Shown in pieces: positions 1-8,176 of a DNA stretch of 64,000 bases. Below the pieces are notes generated by a model. It was not told where the DNA came from. It made no database searches and saw nothing but the letters and a program-made list of their open reading frames with translations. Position 1 is the first letter of the stretch; the number at the start of each line of letters is the position of its first letter. The stretch is from positions 744,001 through 808,000 of the forward strand of contig JAEYMU010000053.1 of the NCBI GenBank assembly GCA_023407175.1, read 5' to 3'. Position numbers and translations under genes: made by a program. Source of the stretch: Bacillota bacterium (lineage in GTDB: Bacteria; Bacillota_A; Clostridia; Lachnospirales; Lachnospiraceae).

Positions 1-1
1 C

Positions 2-382
2 GCAGGGGAGATACTTGGGAGAAAAGCGGATAAAAACTTTATGGACAGGGAAATCAGGCAGGCAAAGCACGCCATCGATACCCTTCGCATATACAGCCGC
101 TTAAAAAAAGACAAGGCAAAAATAACCGTCAAGGGTTATCCTGAGATAGAGGACGGTATCAAAGCCTTCGCCTGTCAGGAAGGGGGGCTTGCCTGGGAGG
201 AGGGCCAGATACTAATGTCAGGCCTTCCTGATATACGCAGGGATAAACCTCCTTACGGGCTGGAAACAGTAAGAAGCACCCTCTCCTGTGATATCAATCC
301 CCATGAGCCGCCCTATATGGGCTTTCTGGGAACCTTGAATCTGTGTGACTGCTGGCTGAAGCATATCCGAAACAGCCGCTGA
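2..382 (+). CDS. C-terminal part of an unrecognised protein (5' truncated by the window edge)
   Basis: The frame is open from base 2, so the visible 127 codons are the tail of a longer gene; the ATG at 41 need not be a start. The tail has a basic helical stretch (AKHAIDTLRIYSRLKKDKAK) and then a Cys/Trp-containing end (LNLCDCWLKHIRNSR). I do not recognise the family and assign no function. A strong terminator hairpin follows 15 bp after the stop, which supports this being a real gene end. Nothing links it functionally to the sigma factor operon that starts 160 bp downstream. Confidence 0.5.
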   Translation, partial: AGEILGRKADKNFMDREIRQAKHAIDTLRIYSRLKKDKAKITVKGYPEIEDGIKAFACQEGGLAWEEGQILMSGLPDIRRDKPPYGLETVRSTLSCDINPHEPPYMGFLGTLNLCDCWLKHIRNSR

Positions 383-397
383 TGCCAGTACTGCATT

Positions 398-442
398 CAA
401 GAAAATAGGCTGGACAGGCGGTTTGTCCGGCCTATTTTCTTG
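398..442 (+). terminator. Rho-independent terminator after the first partial gene
   Basis: A near-perfect inverted repeat: CAAGAAAATAGGC at 398-410 pairs with GCCTATTTTCTTG at 430-442, with an inner TGGACA/TGTCC extension and a short loop. It separates the truncated gene from the sigma factor operon. The stem ends in a T-rich arm. Confidence 0.7.
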
Positions 443-545
443 TAATTAGCCTAATTGTGAAGTATATTTTATTTATGATGCAACGCAATTACATTATTGT
501 TGTCTATATAAGTGAAGCTTCAAACAACCAGGGAGGTGAGCATGA

Positions 546-1106
546 TTGGAGGATAACATGATACTTGATTTATATTGGTCGCGCTCTGAATCGGCTATAA
601 GCGAAACGGCTTTGAAATATGGAAACTATTGTACAAAAATAGCCATGAACATACTGCAGAATCGTGAGGACACAGACGAATGTGTAAACGATACCTACTT
701 AAAAACATGGAACGCCATTCCTCCGCAGCGTCCGGAGATTTTTCCATCGTTCTTGGGTAAAATCACACGCAATTTGTCGCTGAACAAATACAAGGAGCAG
801 AGAACAAAAAAACGCGGTGGCTATGAAGTTGCGCTACTGCTTGATGAACTTGAAGATTGCATCCCGTCCGGCAATAGTGTGGAAGCCGAATACGAAGCAG
901 GTATCATAGCAAAAGCAATCGGCAGCTTTTTATATTCGATTAACACTGAAAGCAGAATTATTTTTGTGAGGCGTTACTGGTATGTCGATTCTATCACTTG
1001 CATAGCAACTCGTTTTCAAATGAGTGAAAGCAAAGTCAAGTCAATGCTTTATCGAACCCGAAACAAACTCAGAATTTATCTTGAGAAAGAGGGAATAACG
1101 ATATGA
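546..1106 (+). CDS. ECF-type RNA polymerase sigma factor
   Basis: A 186-aa sigma-70 family protein of the small ECF type common in Clostridia. Region 2 covers about residues 20-85: the stretch with NREDTDECVNDTYLKTWN and the -10-recognition helix FLGKITRNLSLNKYK. Region 4 covers about 125-185, ending in a helix-turn-helix (ATRFQMSESKVKSMLYRTRNK). The start is taken as TTG at 546, behind GGAGGTG at 532-538, because relatives begin with an acidic residue followed by IIDLYWxRSE. The alternative is ATG 558, which has its own GGAGG. The stop overlaps the next gene by 4 bp, so the two are translationally coupled. That gene has the form of a membrane-anchored partner. The regulon is unknown. Confidence 0.9.
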   Translation: MEDNMILDLYWSRSESAISETALKYGNYCTKIAMNILQNREDTDECVNDTYLKTWNAIPPQRPEIFPSFLGKITRNLSLNKYKEQRTKKRGGYEVALLLDELEDCIPSGNSVEAEYEAGIIAKAIGSFLYSINTESRIIFVRRYWYVDSITCIATRFQMSESKVKSMLYRTRNKLRIYLEKEGITI

Positions 1107-2329
1107 AAACCGAAAAATTGCTCAATGAAATCGGTCAAATTGATGATAGCATTATCGTAGAAGCTGAAACCAAAACGCTAAAAATCAGACGAGCAAAACG
1201 TACATGGCTCCGTTGGACTTCCGCTGCCGCCGCTTGCGTTGCGGTTTTTGTGGGAATAGTCGCAATCTATAATCACAACACAGCCCCCATAGAGTCCGAC
1301 TTCCCCGAACTACCAATGCTTACAGTCAACATGGATTCAGGAGATTTTGGTTTTGAAGGCTATATGGCTTATGATATAAACGAGCTTCAGAGCGGAAATC
1401 CGTGGTCTGAAAGCGACGAACTAAAGACCCTGCCGGTATTCCAAAACCCGACAAGCTATGATAGCGCAGGACAGCCTATCAATGGCATATCGGCGGACGA
1501 GATGATTGAAAAAGCCAAGGAAACGGCTTTGGCGTTAGGATTAACCGTTGATTCAATTTACACAAATCCGACGGAGGAAGATTTACGAAAAGAACAGGAA
1601 AAAGCGCAAGCCGCAGCGGATAACGAGGGATATGAAGCTGATGCCACTCCGTATGAGGCAATAGCCGTCTGTGGTGACATTACGATTAAGATAGAAGCAA
1701 ATGGAGCCGCCAGAATTTTCTTTGAAAAGGGCGTTCAATTGCCGGATAAATATAGTTTTACCTATCACGACACTGATGAACAACAGGCAAAAGCTGTAAT
1801 ACAATACTTGCTCGAACAATATGAGCCTATCGTAGCCATGACATCTCCTGCCTTGGATTTATTCGGCGATTACAACATTTACGAACAACGGTCATTTTCT
1901 TTTGATGCCTACGAAAACAGCGGTAACTTAACCGATAGAATACTGGGCTATAATTTTAACCGGGTGAGCTTTTCTCCGAATGACGATGGGGCACTATGGA
2001 TTATTGACCGTTATTCCACAGATTTATCGCAGAAGATGGGTGATTATCCAATCATTACCGCGCAGGAAGCACGGGAATTACTGTTGCAAAAGCATTATAT
2101 CACGACAGTCCCGGAAGAACTACCGGACGCAAAGTATATCGCAAGTGTTGAATTGATATACCGTACCGGCAGACATGACGAGGTGTTTATGCCGTACTAT
2201 CGCTTTTTAGTTGAGCTGCCAACAATGCAAAGTGATAATGGGCTAAAAACCTTCGGGGCATTCTATGTACCCGCCGTGGATGAAAGGTATCTGAGCAACA
2301 TGCCGCTTTGGGATGGAGGTTTCAACTAA
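1103..2329 (+). CDS. Membrane-anchored putative anti-sigma/sensor partner of the ECF sigma factor
   Basis: A 408-aa protein with a cytoplasmic N-terminus of about 35 residues, one hydrophobic segment at about 36-56 (SAAAACVAVFVGIVAIY) and a long extracytoplasmic domain. The ATG overlaps the sigma factor stop (ATGA), the usual coupling of an ECF sigma factor to its anti-sigma factor. The N-terminal part shows no zinc-binding ZAS motif (HxxxCxxC), so if it is an anti-sigma factor it is of a non-zinc type. The outer region is acidic and rich in Tyr/Asp; I do not recognise a domain. Sequestering or sensing is inferred from operon structure and topology only. Confidence 0.65.
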   Translation: MKTEKLLNEIGQIDDSIIVEAETKTLKIRRAKRTWLRWTSAAAACVAVFVGIVAIYNHNTAPIESDFPELPMLTVNMDSGDFGFEGYMAYDINELQSGNPWSESDELKTLPVFQNPTSYDSAGQPINGISADEMIEKAKETALALGLTVDSIYTNPTEEDLRKEQEKAQAAADNEGYEADATPYEAIAVCGDITIKIEANGAARIFFEKGVQLPDKYSFTYHDTDEQQAKAVIQYLLEQYEPIVAMTSPALDLFGDYNIYEQRSFSFDAYENSGNLTDRILGYNFNRVSFSPNDDGALWIIDRYSTDLSQKMGDYPIITAQEARELLLQKHYITTVPEELPDAKYIASVELIYRTGRHDEVFMPYYRFLVELPTMQSDNGLKTFGAFYVPAVDERYLSNMPLWDGGFN

Positions 2330-2361
2330 AATAAGTAGAGCATAACAGTTTGTACTCCTAC

Positions 2362-2396
2362 AAGGCAGGGTATTTCACGCCCTGCCTTTATTTTCT
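2362..2396. terminator. Bidirectional terminator between convergent operons
   Basis: GGCAGGG at 2364-2370 pairs with CCCTGCC at 2380-2386 and is followed by TTTATTTTC on the plus strand. It lies between the end of the sigma operon (+) and the end of the quinone/ABC operon (-). It is clearly a terminator for the plus strand; the minus side has only a weak T tract. Confidence 0.7.
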
Positions 2397-2408
2397 TGCA
2401 AATCGTTG

Positions 2409-3152
2409 TTACTGCCAGGCACAAAGCTTCACAGAAAGAAAGTCCACTGCTGCAAACAGCGCAAAGCCGACGATTGAAATTACAATAATTCCGCTGTACA
2501 TACCAATATAATCAATTCGCGACCAGGCATCAACAATATAATAGCCCATCCCGTACCTTGTTCCATAACCTTCCACAAAGAACAGGACGGAAACCGCCGT
2601 TCCAAGGGAAATGCGCAGGCTGGTCAGCAGCTCCGGTAAAATCGCAGGCAGGGTAATATGCCGGATAATCTGCCCTTTAGAGGCTCCGGAGCTGACTGTG
2701 ACCAGATACAGCGAGGTATCTATATTTTGTACGCTGTCCCGAACCGCAACAATCACTTGAAATACAATAATAAGAAAGATAATGGCAATTTTAGAGCCAT
2801 CCCGCATCCCCCATAAAAGCATGGCAATTGGAAGCAATGCGGTTTTGGGAATCGGATAGCTGAAATAGACAAGAGGATACAGGATTTTGTTGGCTTTGTT
2901 TGAATATGCCATAAGCATTCCCACAGGAACACCAACCAACAAAGACAAAATTAAGCCCTGTCCGATTCTTTTCAAGCTATACAGGATGTGTATCAGAATA
3001 TCGTCTGATAGTACTGTGCCGAAGTTCCGATACACCGTTATGGGATTTGGAATTACGGCTGTGTGTACTGTAAGATATCCGATATACCATATTAAATTAA
3101 TAAGCAGAAATCCTTCGAAAAAAAGAAGGATCCGATTCAGCAGTTTTTTCAT
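2409..3152 (-). CDS. ABC transporter permease (TauC/SsuC-type)
   Basis: A 247-aa integral membrane protein with about six hydrophobic segments and the BPD-transporter cytoplasmic loop at about 155-180 (GASKGQIIRHITLPAILPEL). Length and pattern fit the permeases of taurine, sulfonate, thiamine-precursor and riboflavin-type importers. Its ATG overlaps the ATPase stop by 4 bp, and GGGGGG precedes it. It is the last gene of the six-gene operon ubiD-ubiA-ubiX-lipoprotein-ATPase-permease. The substrate is not readable from the permease; the operon points to an aromatic quinone precursor (inference). Confidence 0.9.
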   Translation of the reverse strand: MKKLLNRILLFFEGFLLINLIWYIGYLTVHTAVIPNPITVYRNFGTVLSDDILIHILYSLKRIGQGLILSLLVGVPVGMLMAYSNKANKILYPLVYFSYPIPKTALLPIAMLLWGMRDGSKIAIIFLIIVFQVIVAVRDSVQNIDTSLYLVTVSSGASKGQIIRHITLPAILPELLTSLRISLGTAVSVLFFVEGYGTRYGMGYYIVDAWSRIDYIGMYSGIIVISIVGFALFAAVDFLSVKLCAWQ

Positions 3153-3925
3153 GGTATTTCCCCCCTGTCAGCAGGCCTTTGCAAACCGCGCAGCCTCCTT
3201 TTGATTTTGAGAAGGTCCTCCTCCCGGACTGTCTCCGGCTGGCCAAAATAGGGATTGTCCATCTGTTCCAGCAGTCTCCCCTTTTCCCTGTCAAGCACGG
3301 CGATCCTCTTGCCCAGGTACAGGGCCTCCTCCATGCTGTGGGTTACTAATATGGTTGTCGGCTGCTTTTGCCTCCAGATTTTCAGGAAAAGCTCCCATGC
3401 ATCGGAACGGGTAATCTCATCCAAAGAGGAAAAAGGCTCGTCCATTAAAAGCAGGTCGGGTTCCTGTAAAAACGCGCGGGCAAGTGCAGCCCGCTGTACC
3501 TGGCCGCCGCTAAGCTCACGGGGATATCGCTCCATTATGGAATCCACCTTCAGGGAACGGCAGATTTCCTCCAGCTGCCCACGCTTCTTGTCATCAATCT
3601 TCACATTGCGCAATTTAAGAGGCAGCAGGCAGTTTTGGCGAACAGTTTTCCAGGGAAGTAATCCGCAATTCTGAGGTATCACCGCGATTTTATGAGTTTT
3701 AGGATCATGCGGTGTATCAACGCCGTCAGTGAAAACCGTCACCGTCCCGCTGTCGGCCGGAAGCATGCCTGCAAGTACCTGGATCAGTGTCGACTTGCCG
3801 CAGCCGGAGGGGCCAAGCACTGCCAGCACCTCACCCTGCTCAAGATGCAGGGTGAAATTCTGCAGAACCGGCAGCGTCCTGCCCTTTATTCGGTAGCTTA
3901 CGGAAATATTATCTATTTTCAGCAT
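3149..3925 (-). CDS. ABC transporter ATP-binding protein (TauB/SsuB-type)
   Basis: A 258-aa ABC ATPase. Walker A GPSGCGKST lies near residue 38, the signature LSGGQVQRAALARA near 138 and Walker B LLLMDEPFSSLDE near 157, followed by the switch histidine in LVTHSMEEAL. This is the nitrate/sulfonate/taurine importer subfamily. It starts 14 bp after the binding-protein gene and overlaps the permease gene, so the three encode one importer. All key catalytic residues are present. Confidence 0.93.
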   Translation of the reverse strand: MLKIDNISVSYRIKGRTLPVLQNFTLHLEQGEVLAVLGPSGCGKSTLIQVLAGMLPADSGTVTVFTDGVDTPHDPKTHKIAVIPQNCGLLPWKTVRQNCLLPLKLRNVKIDDKKRGQLEEICRSLKVDSIMERYPRELSGGQVQRAALARAFLQEPDLLLMDEPFSSLDEITRSDAWELFLKIWRQKQPTTILVTHSMEEALYLGKRIAVLDREKGRLLEQMDNPYFGQPETVREEDLLKIKRRLRGLQRPADRGEIP

Positions 3926-3939
3926 AATTCATCACCTGA

Positions 3940-4896
3940 TTAATTTGTTTCGCTGTAAACATCATAGGTCATTTGCTCATAGGTAAGCGTTGACTCACAA
4001 AGACCCTTTTCACTGGCCCAAAGCACTGCGGCCTTAACGTCTTCTTCCGGCGGAAGCTCGCTTTCACGAAACGGCTTTATCGTAATCTTACCCGCCATTT
4101 CCTCGGGATAGCCCACAGCAGCGATCACCGTTTCTTCATATTCCCTAATATCCGTATGATTCATATAATCAACAGCCTCATTATATGCCTTATAAAGATT
4201 CCGGATTGCCTCGTTTTTGCTGTCCAGCGAAGCCTTTGAAAATGCTGAAACAGCCGGATAAAGGCCGTATTCATTTGCGGTACCGAGCTGAACCGCTCCG
4301 TCTGCCAAGGCAAGGGTTGCAAATGGCTCCGGCATCAGGCCAAGATCGATCTTATCATTTCTTAGCAGCTCCAAACGGTCCGGAATGCGGGGAACTACCT
4401 CCTTCACCACGTCGGTATCCTCCATGCCATTCCTCTCCAAAATATAATCAAGAGTATATTCAATCAGTGTATTTTCCGAAATTGCAATACTCTTTCCTTT
4501 GATCTGATTTATGTCGGTGATACCGCTGTTTTTGCCTGCCAGCAGAATATAATCGCCGTCGGTAATGCCGGTGATCTTCACATCAAAGCCTGCATTCTGG
4601 TACATACACACGCCGATATAATCTGTAAGTACGCCGTCCAGTTCACCCGCCTGAAGCGCTGCATCCCTATCCTTGGCAGAAGTGAAGACCTGTAAATCAA
4701 GCTCAAAATTGTATTTGTCCGAAAGCTTATTTTCATTGATTAGAACAAATGGAATAACATCACAGGAAGACATCATTCCAATGCGTATGACCGGCTTATC
4801 CTCCCCTGAGGATACGTCCTCTCCCTTTTTGGCACACCCTGTAATCATAGTAAACAGAGTCAGTAAAGCAATCATCAGAACAATTTTATTCTTCAT
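3940..4896 (-). CDS. ABC transporter substrate-binding lipoprotein (NMT1/THI5-SsuA-like)
   Basis: A 318-aa lipoprotein. I take ATG 4896 as start because GGGAGGGG precedes it and it places a signal peptide directly at the N-terminus (MKNKIVLMIALLTLF), ending in a lipobox with Cys in ITGCAKKG. The mature part (IRIGMMSSCDVIPFVLINE..., PFATLALADGAVQLG) is the periplasmic-binding-protein type II fold of the SsuA/TauA/THI5 group. The gene overlaps the 3' end of ubiX by 11 bp. The same fold occurs in the cytoplasmic menaquinone enzymes MqnA/MqnD, but the lipobox and the flanking ATPase and permease genes make this an importer component. The ligand is unknown. Confidence 0.88.
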   Translation of the reverse strand: MKNKIVLMIALLTLFTMITGCAKKGEDVSSGEDKPVIRIGMMSSCDVIPFVLINENKLSDKYNFELDLQVFTSAKDRDAALQAGELDGVLTDYIGVCMYQNAGFDVKITGITDGDYILLAGKNSGITDINQIKGKSIAISENTLIEYTLDYILERNGMEDTDVVKEVVPRIPDRLELLRNDKIDLGLMPEPFATLALADGAVQLGTANEYGLYPAVSAFSKASLDSKNEAIRNLYKAYNEAVDYMNHTDIREYEETVIAAVGYPEEMAGKITIKPFRESELPPEEDVKAAVLWASEKGLCESTLTYEQMTYDVYSETN

Positions 4897-5473
4897 AATG
4901 CCCCTCCCATCTTTGATAGAATTCATTTTCAATATTCAAACTGTCAAGGGTTTTGCCCACAACAAAATCAACCAGGTCATCCACTGTTTCAGGCCGGCCG
5001 TAGAATCCGGGCATCGCAGGGAGAATGGTTACCCCAAGCTGCGAAAGCTCCGTCATATTCTTCAAATGCACTGTGGAGAGCGGTGTTTCCCTTGGCACCA
5101 GCACCAGACGGCGCCTTTCCTTCAGCATAACATCAGCGGCACGGGTCAGCAAAGTATCGGTAATCCCATGTGCCAGCTTTCCAAGAGTGGACATGGAACA
5201 CGGAACGATCACCATGGCATCAAACCGGCTGGAGCCGCTCGCAGCGGAGGAAAACAGGTTGTTATTGTCCTCCAGTATTATCCCGGCATTGTTTTCATTC
5301 CATCGATCTACCTGCTCTTTCAACGTGATACCTGTTTCATATTGCAATACCTTTTCCCCAAGCTGTGACGCAATCAGATGCAGTTCCATTTCCTGGCGCA
5401 CCAGCTGCTGAGCAAGCCGCACAAAATAGATACTCCCGCTTGCTCCGGTTAATCCGAGTATAATTTTCTTCAT
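4886..5473 (-). CDS. ubiX: UbiX-family flavin prenyltransferase
   Basis: A 195-aa flavoprotein of the UbiX/Pad1 family, which attaches a dimethylallyl group to FMN to make prenyl-FMN, the cofactor of UbiD decarboxylases. The N-terminal nucleotide-binding motif (GLTGASGS) and the conserved second half (IVPCSMSTLGKLAHG, LVPRETPLS, PAMPGFYGRP) are present. Start is ATG 5473 with GGGAG upstream; the family begins MKKIILGLTGASGS. It is encoded with the UbiD-type decarboxylase that would need its product. It overlaps the next gene by 11 bp. The 102-bp gap to ubiA contains three hairpins. Confidence 0.94.
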   Translation of the reverse strand: MKKIILGLTGASGSIYFVRLAQQLVRQEMELHLIASQLGEKVLQYETGITLKEQVDRWNENNAGIILEDNNNLFSSAASGSSRFDAMVIVPCSMSTLGKLAHGITDTLLTRAADVMLKERRRLVLVPRETPLSTVHLKNMTELSQLGVTILPAMPGFYGRPETVDDLVDFVVGKTLDSLNIENEFYQRWEGHYEE

Positions 5474-5487
5474 AGTAACTCCCATTT

Positions 5488-5566
5488 GCCGCTTCAGCGG
5501 CATACAAATTCAGAAGCGAAAAGCACGCTCTCGTGCTTTTTGCCGGTTGAAATGCTTTTTTCAACC
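5488..5566. repeat. Three consecutive hairpins in the ubiA-ubiX gap
   Basis: Stem 1 is GCCGC/GCGGC at 5488-5501. Stem 2 is AAAAGCACG at 5519-5527 with CGTGCTTTT at 5532-5540. Stem 3 is GGTTGAA at 5545-5551 with TTCAACC at 5560-5566. They fill the only sizeable gap inside an otherwise overlapping operon. They could be mRNA processing or partial attenuation structures, or a palindromic repeat insertion. Confidence 0.55.
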
Positions 5567-5575
5567 TACCCCCAT

Positions 5576-6457
5576 TCAAATAAAAGCGTCAAGCAGTCCA
5601 AATACCAATAATGTAAGGCTGACAAGCTGGTTCACACTATAGGACGCAATATTGACATTGGTCAGATTCGTCGGCGATACCATACGGTATTCCGCAACAA
5701 ACAAAGCGGCAATCATACCAATGCCGATATAATAAATCACCCCGAACTGAGGAACTAAAATTCCAATTAAAATCAGGCAGAGCAGGGTAACGGTATGGAA
5801 CAGGCACGCAATCAGCAGGGCACCTTTCACACCGAATTGAACCGGAATGGAATGCAGCCCACTTCGCCTGTCGAAATCGTAATCCTGACAGCCGTAGATG
5901 ATGTCAAATCCGGCAACCCAGAGGGTATTGGCAGCACCCATTACCAGCGGGATAAATGCAAACTTCCCGGTAACCGCAAGCCAGGCTCCAACCGGTGCAC
6001 AGGCACAGGTAACCCCCAGTACCAGATGGCACAGAAAGGTAAAACGCTTGCAGTAGGAATATATAATCAGCAGAAACAGCGCCACCGGAGACAGAGCCAG
6101 ACACAGCCAATTCAGCTTATACGCGCCAAACAGCATAATCAGGAAACAGATTCCCGTAAAGGCAATCACCTCTCCCGCCTTCATTTCTCCCTTCGGAAGC
6201 TGCCGGTTTGCCGTACGGGGATTTTTCGCATCAATCTTCGCATCTATTACGCGGTTGATGGCATTAGCCCCGGTACGCGCACCCATGAAGCAAACAATAA
6301 TCCATATAAGAACGGAGATGTCCGGAAGCCCTTTTGCGGCAAGAACCATCGAAACAAGGGCAAAGCTGAAAGAAAAAATAGTATGAGAGAACATCACCAG
6401 CTTGCCGTAAGCCCTTATCTTTTTTATTATTTTTTTAAAAATATTCATCCATTCCAT
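5576..6457 (-). CDS. UbiA-family aromatic prenyltransferase (MqnP-like)
   Basis: A 293-aa polytopic membrane enzyme of the UbiA superfamily, which joins a polyprenyl diphosphate to an aromatic acid. The first Asp-rich motif is NRVIDAKIDAKNPRT (about 68-82) and the second is DYDFDRRSG (about 193); both chelate Mg-diphosphate. About eight hydrophobic segments are visible. ATG 6457 is chosen because AGGTGG precedes it; it lies 23 bp inside the end of ubiD. With ubiD and ubiX alongside, the likely role is prenylation of a naphthoate or benzoate before decarboxylation, as in the late futalosine pathway (MqnP-MqnL-MqnM). The aromatic substrate is not determined. Confidence 0.88.
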   Translation of the reverse strand: MEWMNIFKKIIKKIRAYGKLVMFSHTIFSFSFALVSMVLAAKGLPDISVLIWIIVCFMGARTGANAINRVIDAKIDAKNPRTANRQLPKGEMKAGEVIAFTGICFLIMLFGAYKLNWLCLALSPVALFLLIIYSYCKRFTFLCHLVLGVTCACAPVGAWLAVTGKFAFIPLVMGAANTLWVAGFDIIYGCQDYDFDRRSGLHSIPVQFGVKGALLIACLFHTVTLLCLILIGILVPQFGVIYYIGIGMIAALFVAEYRMVSPTNLTNVNIASYSVNQLVSLTLLVFGLLDAFI

Positions 6458-8144
6458 ATTCGTTCCACCTTTCACTGACAGCCTGCTTTATCTCATCCGT
6501 CATTACAATATCATCAGGCCAGTCGCGTGACAGTCCCTCACCCCGGAGCTTCCTTGTGGCATCGATGCCTATTTTCTGGCCAAGGATAACCAAATCTCTT
6601 GCAGCATCAATATTATTGAATACCTTCCACATCACCGTGGATAAATCACCGGGATTAACGCCGCTATCCACGCAGATCACAAATTTATCAGAATGCTCGG
6701 GCAGATAATCCTCCAGTGCTTTTCTTCCCTGGAAATCAAACTCCTTAGCAATCGGAAGAACGATAAATGTATCCTCGACTCCGTCCTCTGCGGGAATATT
6801 CCTTTCTGTAGCATCAACGCCAAGGCGGCAGCCATACAATGCCATACCGGAGGAATGATCCAGTGCATCCAATGGACCGCTGCAAAAGAAAAGACTTTCC
6901 CTGCCCCGTACGTTTTTAAGAATCGTATCCCGCACCCTCAAAAGATTCTGTACATCAACGGACTCGTCTACCACAAGGATCATTTTTGTGTACATCATCT
7001 GTCCCATACCCCATATCGCATTCATCACCTTGCGTGCCGCACCGGGGTAATGGCTTCGTACAGAAACAATGGCACAGTTATGGAATACGCCCTCAAGAGG
7101 AAGATTCAAATCCACCAATTCGGGAATTTGCAGGCAAAGAAAAGGTAGGAAGATGCGCTCCGTTGCCTTCGCCATATAGCAATCTTCCATGGGTGGCTTA
7201 CCCACAACGGTAGCCGGATAAACCGGATTTCTTTTGTGTGTAATACAGGTTACATGAAAGCGGGGATAATCGTCCGCCAGGGAATAGTAACCGGTATGGT
7301 CGCCAAAGGGTCCCTCTCTTACGAAAGCTTCCTTCGGGTCAACATAACCCTCCAGCACAAATTCCGCGTCAGCCGGTACATAAATATCATTGGTAATACA
7401 TTTTACCATTTTCACACGGGCTTTTCTAAGCCAGCCTGCAAACATAATCTCGTCCACCATTTTGGGTAGGGGGCTGGTTGCGGCATAGGTAATTGCAGGG
7501 TCACACCCCAATGCAACGGACACCGGCATCTTACGCCCTGACTTTACATAAGACTGGAATATTTCCGAACCATCCTTATGTTTATGCCAATGCATAGCCG
7601 TGCTGGTCTTATCAAGAATCTGCATCCTGTACATACCCACATTCTGCCGGCGGCTGTCTGCCTCCTTGGTAAAAACAAGGGGAAGCGTAAAAAAACGGCC
7701 TGCATCCTGGGGCCAGCATTTCAGTACGGGCAGAGAAAACAAATCCGGTTCTCTTTCAATCACCTGCTGACAGGCTCCCCTGCGTCTGCTCCGGCGCGGA
7801 AACACATGAAGCATCCGCAGCAGACGGGGTATGCTTTTTATCAGGCCGCGAACGGAAAGATAATTCTCAAAATTCAGGTACTTTGCAATTTCCGCTCCGA
7901 TATCATCCAGATTATCTGCTCCCAGTGCCATGCTCATGCGTTTTTCGCTGCCCATTACGTTCATTGCCACAGGATAGTCAAACCCCTTTGCATTCCGGAA
8001 TAGCAGTGCCGGACCGTGCACTTTGCTGACACGGTCTGCAATTTCCGTCATTTCAAGCTCTGTGGATACCGGAAGCTCTATTATTTTCAATTCATTGCAG
8101 GCTTCCAATTCCTTCAGGAAGCTTTGCAAATCACGATACGCCAT
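6435..8144 (-). CDS. UbiD-family prenyl-FMN-dependent decarboxylase (MqnL-like)
   Basis: A 569-aa member of the UbiD family, which removes the carboxylate of aromatic or alpha,beta-unsaturated acids using prenyl-FMN. Landmarks include YRMQILDKTSTAMHWH in the cofactor-binding domain and the acidic active-site block VREGPFGDHTGYY (about 280), with a further block VRSHYPGAARKVMNAIWG. It is longer than E. coli UbiD and resembles the menaquinone-type decarboxylases. Start ATG 8144 follows AAGGAGG. It is the first gene of the operon that also encodes ubiX, a UbiA prenyltransferase and an importer. No methyltransferase or mqnABCD-like gene is in the window. Confidence 0.9.
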   Translation of the reverse strand: MAYRDLQSFLKELEACNELKIIELPVSTELEMTEIADRVSKVHGPALLFRNAKGFDYPVAMNVMGSEKRMSMALGADNLDDIGAEIAKYLNFENYLSVRGLIKSIPRLLRMLHVFPRRSRRRGACQQVIEREPDLFSLPVLKCWPQDAGRFFTLPLVFTKEADSRRQNVGMYRMQILDKTSTAMHWHKHKDGSEIFQSYVKSGRKMPVSVALGCDPAITYAATSPLPKMVDEIMFAGWLRKARVKMVKCITNDIYVPADAEFVLEGYVDPKEAFVREGPFGDHTGYYSLADDYPRFHVTCITHKRNPVYPATVVGKPPMEDCYMAKATERIFLPFLCLQIPELVDLNLPLEGVFHNCAIVSVRSHYPGAARKVMNAIWGMGQMMYTKMILVVDESVDVQNLLRVRDTILKNVRGRESLFFCSGPLDALDHSSGMALYGCRLGVDATERNIPAEDGVEDTFIVLPIAKEFDFQGRKALEDYLPEHSDKFVICVDSGVNPGDLSTVMWKVFNNIDAARDLVILGQKIGIDATRKLRGEGLSRDWPDDIVMTDEIKQAVSERWNEYGMDEYF

Positions 8145-8176
8145 GAGGGGAACCTCCTTTTATGCATATTTAATAC

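Noticed and set aside
3940..4896. Calling the NMT1/THI5-like lipoprotein MqnA/MqnD or a thiamine-precursor binder
   Set aside because: Lipobox and ABC neighbours exclude a cytoplasmic Mqn enzyme; no TPP riboswitch or thiamine gene is present, and the operon is quinone-related.
4673..5368. 231-codon plus-strand frame across ubiX and the lipoprotein gene
   Set aside because: Antisense to two well-supported overlapping genes and low-quality composition.
5795..6478. 227-codon plus-strand frame opposite ubiA
   Set aside because: Antisense shadow; Gln/His/Arg-rich composition typical of reverse-read membrane protein codons.
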